DNA of 8,931 nucleotides, from the NCBI GenBank assembly GCA_023131935.1, contig JAGLYY010000327.1, forward strand, positions 1 through 8,931, given 5' to 3'. The notes beneath the pieces were generated by a model that saw only the letters and a program-made list of their open reading frames with translations, did not search any database and was not told the DNA's origin. The translations under genes and the position numbers were made by a program. Shown piece by piece: positions 5,438 through 8,931 of this stretch (positions are counted from its first letter, which is position 1; each line of letters starts with the position of its first letter). Source of the stretch: Spirochaetales bacterium. Lineage in GTDB: Bacteria > Spirochaetota > Spirochaetia > JAGLYY01.

Positions 5438-6630
5438 ACAGCGATGGGTTTAATTGGGCAGTGGAGCTTCTCCACAAAGCACTCACCCCGGCAGGTTTTG
5501 TTGCCTCTTTAACAGATGAGAATAACTACAGGAGAGTCTGGACAAGGGACGGAGTAATTACGAGCCTGGCTGCTCTGATGACCGAAGATGAAAAACTCCA
5601 CCGGGGGGTAGAGAGTACACTTGAGACTATCGCGAACCATCAGGGTCCTCACGGAGAAATCCCCAGTAATGTGTCTGCCGATGGCTTGGTAAGCTATGGC
5701 GGTCTTGTCGGAAGGGTTGATGCCCCACTCTGGTATATTATTGGTGTGTGTGCATATGTGAAGAGAAGCGGAAAAAGATCACTTGCGGAACGTCACCGGG
5801 AGCCGATGGAGCGGGCCCTTTTCATTTCCGCATGCTGGGAATTTAACAACCGCGGTTTGATATATGCCCCTGTTTCCAGCGATTGGGCAGATGAATTCAT
5901 ATTATCCGGATACACTCTGCTTGTGCAGGTCCTTTACTACCAGGCACTAAAAGGGTTCGGAACGCTTTTTAGGAGTGTGGAACATATTGAAAAGGCGGAA
6001 AATCTTAAAAAGCTCATAGAAATAAACTACTGGGTAAGTGAGGATGGCAGTAAGGCCGACCTTTATCATCCAAATGCCTATAGACAGTTTCTGAATGAAA
6101 AGGGGCGAAAACACTACTGGCTTGCTTCTTTCAGTCCCACTGGATATAATGATTTATTCGATGGGTTGGCAAATTCACTTGTTCTGCTGTCCGGAATTGG
6201 AAATCAGGAGAAAGATGAAAAACTTGTTAATTTCGTGGAAAAATGTTATCAGGACTCAGATTTCAGATTTTTACCTGCCTTTTATCCTCCGGTAAAACCG
6301 GGTGATGGCAATTGGGAGCTCCTGAAAAGGAATTTCAGGTATAAATTCAGTAATTACCCTTGGGCGTATCACAATGGTGGATTCTGGCCGATGGTCGCAG
6401 GTTTCTGGACTGCCGGGTTGGTACGAAGTGGAAAGAAGAAGATAGCAGCATCCAGCTATGAAGTTATATCGAATAATAATTACCATGATAAAAACGGAGA
6501 AGAGTGGGGTTTTTTCGAATGGCATCACGGAAAAACCATGGAACCGGGAGGAACGAGGTACACTGTTTGGAGCGCTGCTGGCGAGATAATAGCGGAACGC
6601 GCTGTGCATGGAGGGATGCTTCCCTTTTAG
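5434..6630 (+). CDS. cytoplasmic (alpha/alpha)6-barrel glycosidase, GH100/GH63/debranching-enzyme-like
   Basis: This 398-residue protein has no signal peptide, so it would act on sugar imported by the adjacent transporter. It shows the motif series of inverting (alpha/alpha)6 glycosidases such as neutral invertases, GH63 glucosidases and the C-terminal domain of glycogen debranching enzymes: VWTRDG (35-40), GEIPSN (74-79), GRVDAPLWY (93-101), SSDWADE (148-154), SGYTLLVQVLYYQAL from 158, WAYHNGGFWP (310-319), EEWGFFEWHHG (356-366) and WSAAGEI (379-385). Acid and base candidates are Asp150 or Asp153 on one side and Glu357, Glu362 or Glu384 on the other. It is shorter than most relatives, which suggests a small substrate such as a disaccharide or glycosyl-glycerate rather than a polymer. 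The start ATG overlaps the kinase TGA as ATGA, with GGAAG at 5421-5425, showing tight coupling. The exact family and substrate are not certain; an amylo-alpha-1,6-glucosidase-like name is the likely automatic annotation. Confidence 0.75.
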   Translation: MNSDGFNWAVELLHKALTPAGFVASLTDENNYRRVWTRDGVITSLAALMTEDEKLHRGVESTLETIANHQGPHGEIPSNVSADGLVSYGGLVGRVDAPLWYIIGVCAYVKRSGKRSLAERHREPMERALFISACWEFNNRGLIYAPVSSDWADEFILSGYTLLVQVLYYQALKGFGTLFRSVEHIEKAENLKKLIEINYWVSEDGSKADLYHPNAYRQFLNEKGRKHYWLASFSPTGYNDLFDGLANSLVLLSGIGNQEKDEKLVNFVEKCYQDSDFRFLPAFYPPVKPGDGNWELLKRNFRYKFSNYPWAYHNGGFWPMVAGFWTAGLVRSGKKKIAASSYEVISNNNYHDKNGEEWGFFEWHHGKTMEPGGTRYTVWSAAGEIIAERAVHGGMLPF

Positions 6631-6639
6631 GGTGTATCC

Positions 6640-7647
6640 ATGAGTATTAAAATTGGCGACGTCGCGCGGCTCGCTAAAGTTTCTGTTCCTACAGTATCCA
6701 GGGTATTAAACAAGAATAAGTATGTAAGCCCGGAGCTTGAAAGCCGTGTCCTTGATGCGGTAAAGAAGTTAAACTATATTCCCAATGACAACGCACGGGG
6801 GCTTGCCGCAATAAAAACGAAAGCAGTCGGCCTCATCGTCCCTTTTCTAAATGAAAGCAGTTCCAGTTTTATTAACTCTTGTTCCACTATTCTTGAAGAA
6901 TCGGGTTACGATCTTATGATCGGGAAATCAGGACGAAATGTTGGAACAGAAATTGAGCTGCTGGATATCCAATTGAGTATGCTTGTTTCCGGTATTATTC
7001 TTATCTCTCCCATATGTTCCCGAAAAACCATTAGTATCCTCAAAAAACAGGATATTCCTGTTGTATTTGCTTATGACAAAGCCCCTGTATTAGGTTTTCA
7101 TACAAGGATATTCGACAACAAGAAGGCTGCCTTCACACTTGTTTCTGCTATTCCCGACATTGGAATCAGAAGAGTTCTTATTCTCTCCGGTCCTGCAGAT
7201 GATTATATTAATTACAGCAGAATAGGGGGTTGTCGACAAGCTCTTGCGAAAACTCACAACTTCAAATTATGGGAATGTGATGGTACTCTTGAGGGAGGAT
7301 ATAAAAAGACAGTTGAAATCCTGAAGAAGGAAAAGCCGGATGTACTTGTCTGTCTTAATGATTTTATGGCGATCGGTGCTTTAAGAGCTGCGCATGAATT
7401 TGATATCGCTGTCCCCGGCCAGATGGAAGTAACAGGATTTGAGGGAACAATATATTCCGGGATATCTTCTCCGCCGCTTACGACAGTAAGGTTCAGCGAT
7501 CATTTACTGGGGGAGGAAAGCGCGCAGACCATTATCAGTCTTATGGAAGGGCAAGAGGCTGCAAAAGTGAAGGTGCTGGGCTTTGAGCTCATACCGGAAG
7601 AAAGCTGCAGGCTCTTAAAGCAGGGAGGGGAATCTGGTAACAATTAA
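6640..7647 (+). CDS. LacI-family transcriptional regulator 1
   Basis: This 335-residue repressor-type protein has an N-terminal helix-turn-helix, IKIGDVARLAKVSVPTVSRV (3-22), and a canonical hinge, YIPNDNARGL (46-55). Leu55 is the residue that inserts at the central CG of LacI-type operators. The sugar-binding core starts near KAVGLIVP and contains LVCLNDFMAIGALRAA and the late VTGFEG...SPPLTTVRF segments typical of the periplasmic-binding-protein-like fold. The residues most involved in base recognition, Val16-Pro17, differ from those of regulator 2. It starts nine bases after the glycosidase stop, with AGGGTG (6629-6634) as a modest ribosome site. Being inside the operon it would be autoregulated. 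The two CAGGAAAACGTT copies before the operon are its most likely targets. The effector is probably the imported sugar or a breakdown product. Confidence 0.92.
   Translation: MSIKIGDVARLAKVSVPTVSRVLNKNKYVSPELESRVLDAVKKLNYIPNDNARGLAAIKTKAVGLIVPFLNESSSSFINSCSTILEESGYDLMIGKSGRNVGTEIELLDIQLSMLVSGIILISPICSRKTISILKKQDIPVVFAYDKAPVLGFHTRIFDNKKAAFTLVSAIPDIGIRRVLILSGPADDYINYSRIGGCRQALAKTHNFKLWECDGTLEGGYKKTVEILKKEKPDVLVCLNDFMAIGALRAAHEFDIAVPGQMEVTGFEGTIYSGISSPPLTTVRFSDHLLGEESAQTIISLMEGQEAAKVKVLGFELIPEESCRLLKQGGESGNN
7623..7636 (+). promoter_or_regulatory. strong ribosome site with CTG start for regulator 2
   Basis: GGGAGGGG (7623-7630) lies five bases (counted from its GGAGG core) before a CTG codon at 7634-7636. 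In that frame the preceding stop is TAA at 7616. Between it and the middle of the helix-turn-helix there is no ATG, GTG or TTG; CTG, followed by GTA ACA ATT AAG, is in the exact place where LacI relatives begin (Met-x-Thr-Ile-Lys). ATT at 7643 is the only other conceivable rare start. The site lies inside the last codons of regulator 1. Confidence 0.7.
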
Positions 7648-8632
7648 GGATGTCGCGAAAGAAGCCGGGGTTTCCACAACAACCGTGTCCCGTGTGCTCA
7701 ATAGAAAACCTAATATCTCACCGGAAGTTCAGAAGAGGGTAAACGACTCAATAAAGAAGCTGGACTACAGGGTGAACCTTCGTGCAAAGGGACTTGTGCA
7801 GAAATCTTCCGATATAATTGGGGTAATAGCTTCGGATATAACCAACCCGCCAATATCACAATTTATTGAAGCCTTTGCATCCAGATTGCATGAGAACAGT
7901 CTCGGTATTCTTCTGGGGAATTCCGGGAATGATATACGTAAGGAGTTCGAGTTTATCGATTTATTCGTCGAGAGAAAGGCCCGCGGAATAATTTATACGG
8001 GGAAGGAGATAACAGAAGAGCATGTTCATAAGCTAAACGATTGTCCAATACCCCTGCTTGTTGTCTCTCAGGAGCATGAGCAGCTTAAATGCCCTGTCGT
8101 TGTCTTTGATAACTATCAGGCAAGCTATGATGTGGTAAGACTTCTACTAGAAAAAGGGCATAGCCGAATCGGTTTCATATCCTGTCCCATCGAGGACAAA
8201 CATGCAGGGCTCCTTCGGCAGAGAGGCTACCGCAATGCCCTTAAGGATGTGGGAATTGCATTTGAAGAACCGTTGTTGCAGTATGCTGATTTTACCATGG
8301 AATCCGGTTACCTTGCAGCGGAAAGAATTCTTGAACAGGCAAAGGAACTCCCAACGGTTATCTATGGGGCAACAGACCAGATTGCCATTGGCGCGCTGAA
8401 ATGTCTGAGGGATAAAAGCTTCAGAGTACCGGATGATATTGCTATTTTTGGATTTGATAATATTCCGGTTGCGTCAAAACTCGTGCCTTCCCTTTCTTCG
8501 GTGAATCTGGATCATTATGAAATGGGATATTTCTCCGCGGACATGCTGTTAAAAATGGCAGAAACTTCCGGCGTCGGTATTAAAAAGGTAATATTCAGCC
8601 ACAGTATTATTCTAAGGGAGTCGTGCAGGTAG
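7634..8632 (+). CDS. LacI-family transcriptional regulator 2, probable CTG start
   Basis: From CTG at 7634 this gene encodes 332 residues, the usual LacI-family length. The DNA-binding domain begins VTIKDVAKEAGVSTTTVSRV (2-21) and the hinge is YRVNLRAKGL (45-54), in which Val47 replaces the usual Pro and Lys52 the usual Arg; the operator-inserting Leu54 is kept. The effector domain shows DIIGVIASDITNPP, the middle LLLEKGHSRIGFISCP segment, YGATDQIAIGALK, and FGFDNIPVASKLVPSLSSV, a complete and regular fold. Starting at the first GTG (7685) would remove the first helix and the turn of the DNA-binding domain, so I reject that start. The gene overlaps regulator 1 by 14 bases and is probably translated by coupling. 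It is clearly diverged from regulator 1, notably Thr15-Thr16 in the recognition helix, so it is not a recent duplicate. It may recognise a different operator or effector, or form mixed dimers. Confidence 0.88.
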   Translation: MVTIKDVAKEAGVSTTTVSRVLNRKPNISPEVQKRVNDSIKKLDYRVNLRAKGLVQKSSDIIGVIASDITNPPISQFIEAFASRLHENSLGILLGNSGNDIRKEFEFIDLFVERKARGIIYTGKEITEEHVHKLNDCPIPLLVVSQEHEQLKCPVVVFDNYQASYDVVRLLLEKGHSRIGFISCPIEDKHAGLLRQRGYRNALKDVGIAFEEPLLQYADFTMESGYLAAERILEQAKELPTVIYGATDQIAIGALKCLRDKSFRVPDDIAIFGFDNIPVASKLVPSLSSVNLDHYEMGYFSADMLLKMAETSGVGIKKVIFSHSIILRESCR

Positions 8633-8665
8633 AATGGAATACGATTGTGGATTAAACTCAAAGCT

Positions 8666-8931
8666 ATGAAATACACATACTTAGGGAAAACAGGAATACA
8701 GGTTTCCGAGCTTTGTTTCGGGACCATGTCGTTCGGCGGGGATGCTGATAAGAATAAGTCAAAAGAGCTCTATACACTCTGCCGGGACTCAGGAATCATT
8801 TTTTTTGACTGTGCCAATGTTTATCAGAAAGGTCTTGCCGAGGAATATCTTGGTGAGTTTATTGCAGGGGAACGTCAGGACCTGATCATAACTACAAAAG
8901 CTTACTTTCCCATGACTGAAAAACCCAATGA
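8666..8931 (+). CDS. aldo/keto reductase, 5' part only
   Basis: The first 88 codons of an aldo/keto reductase run off the end of the window. The start MKYTYLGKTGIQVSELCFGT is the classic first strand of the barrel. Three of the four catalytic residues are visible: Asp48 and Tyr53 in FFDCANVYQKGLAEEYLG, and Lys78 in IITTKAYF; the His would lie downstream. Such enzymes reduce or oxidise sugars, aldehydes or ketones with NADP(H) in the cytoplasm. It lies 33 bases after regulator 2 on the same strand with no terminator between, so it probably belongs to the operon, although no strong ribosome site precedes the ATG. The substrate cannot be told from the part seen. Confidence 0.88.
   Translation, partial: MKYTYLGKTGIQVSELCFGTMSFGGDADKNKSKELYTLCRDSGIIFFDCANVYQKGLAEEYLGEFIAGERQDLIITTKAYFPMTEKPN

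Noticed and set aside
6271..6609. 112-codon open frame on the minus strand
   Set aside because: It is fully inside the glycosidase gene, whose conserved motifs explain the sequence; the reverse frame shows no domain.
7685..8632. GTG at 7685 as the start of LacI regulator 2
   Set aside because: It would delete the first helix and the turn of the DNA-binding domain, although these are encoded intact and in frame just upstream behind a strong ribosome site.
1..8931. mobile element, defence system or CRISPR array
   Set aside because: No transposase, integrase, terminal inverted repeats, spaced direct repeats or toxin/nuclease genes are visible; gene content is a standard catabolic operon with housekeeping neighbours.

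Overview
The window looks like a piece of a bacterial chromosome, most likely from a free-living spirochaete (Spirochaeta/Treponema relatives). The main clue is the solute-binding protein. Its signal peptide ends in FA and is followed by GGSKEE, a pattern common in spirochaetal sugar-binding proteins. The moderate base composition, strong AAGGAG-type ribosome sites and CUT1 sugar-transport operon fit this but do not prove it. I see no rRNA, tRNA, CRISPR array, insertion sequence or phage gene.

Left part (1-1273): the 3' end of a gene resembling the beta/gamma subunit of a 2-oxoacid:ferredoxin oxidoreductase (indolepyruvate type). It is followed by a complete DHH/DHHA1 phosphoesterase of the NrnA/exopolyphosphatase-like group.

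Control region (1274-1642): 369 bases without a conventional gene, but rich in signals. A 12-bp sequence, CAGGAAAACGTT, occurs twice, 125 bp apart. The right copy touches the -35 box of a good rightward promoter whose -10 box is one arm of a perfect 13-bp inverted repeat. The left copy lies in a plausible leftward promoter. That promoter points at a 42-codon minus-strand ORF whose stop overlaps the stop of the phosphoesterase gene. This looks like a divergent, possibly loop-controlled LacI-type operator region.

Operon (1643 to beyond 8931, all on +): periplasmic sugar-binding protein, intrinsic terminator, permease 1, permease 2, P-loop kinase of the uridine-kinase/phosphoribulokinase type, cytoplasmic (alpha/alpha)6-barrel glycosidase, LacI-family regulator 1, LacI-family regulator 2, and the start of an aldo/keto reductase. 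Gaps are very short or negative (1 nt, 8 nt, ATGA overlap, 9 nt, 14-nt overlap), so translation is probably coupled. The terminator after the binding-protein gene should let that protein be made in excess over the permeases. No ATP-binding subunit is encoded here, so a shared MsmK/MalK-type ATPase is presumably supplied from elsewhere.

Proposed working: a glycoside is imported intact by the binding protein and two permeases, cleaved in the cytoplasm by the glycosidase, and one product is perhaps phosphorylated by the unusual kinase and another reduced or oxidised by the aldo/keto reductase. Two different LacI-type proteins encoded in the same transcript probably control it. The second regulator has no ATG, GTG or TTG that would give a complete DNA-binding domain. 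It appears to start at CTG (7634), behind a strong GGGAGGGG site inside the end of the first regulator. The sugar itself cannot be named from the sequence.
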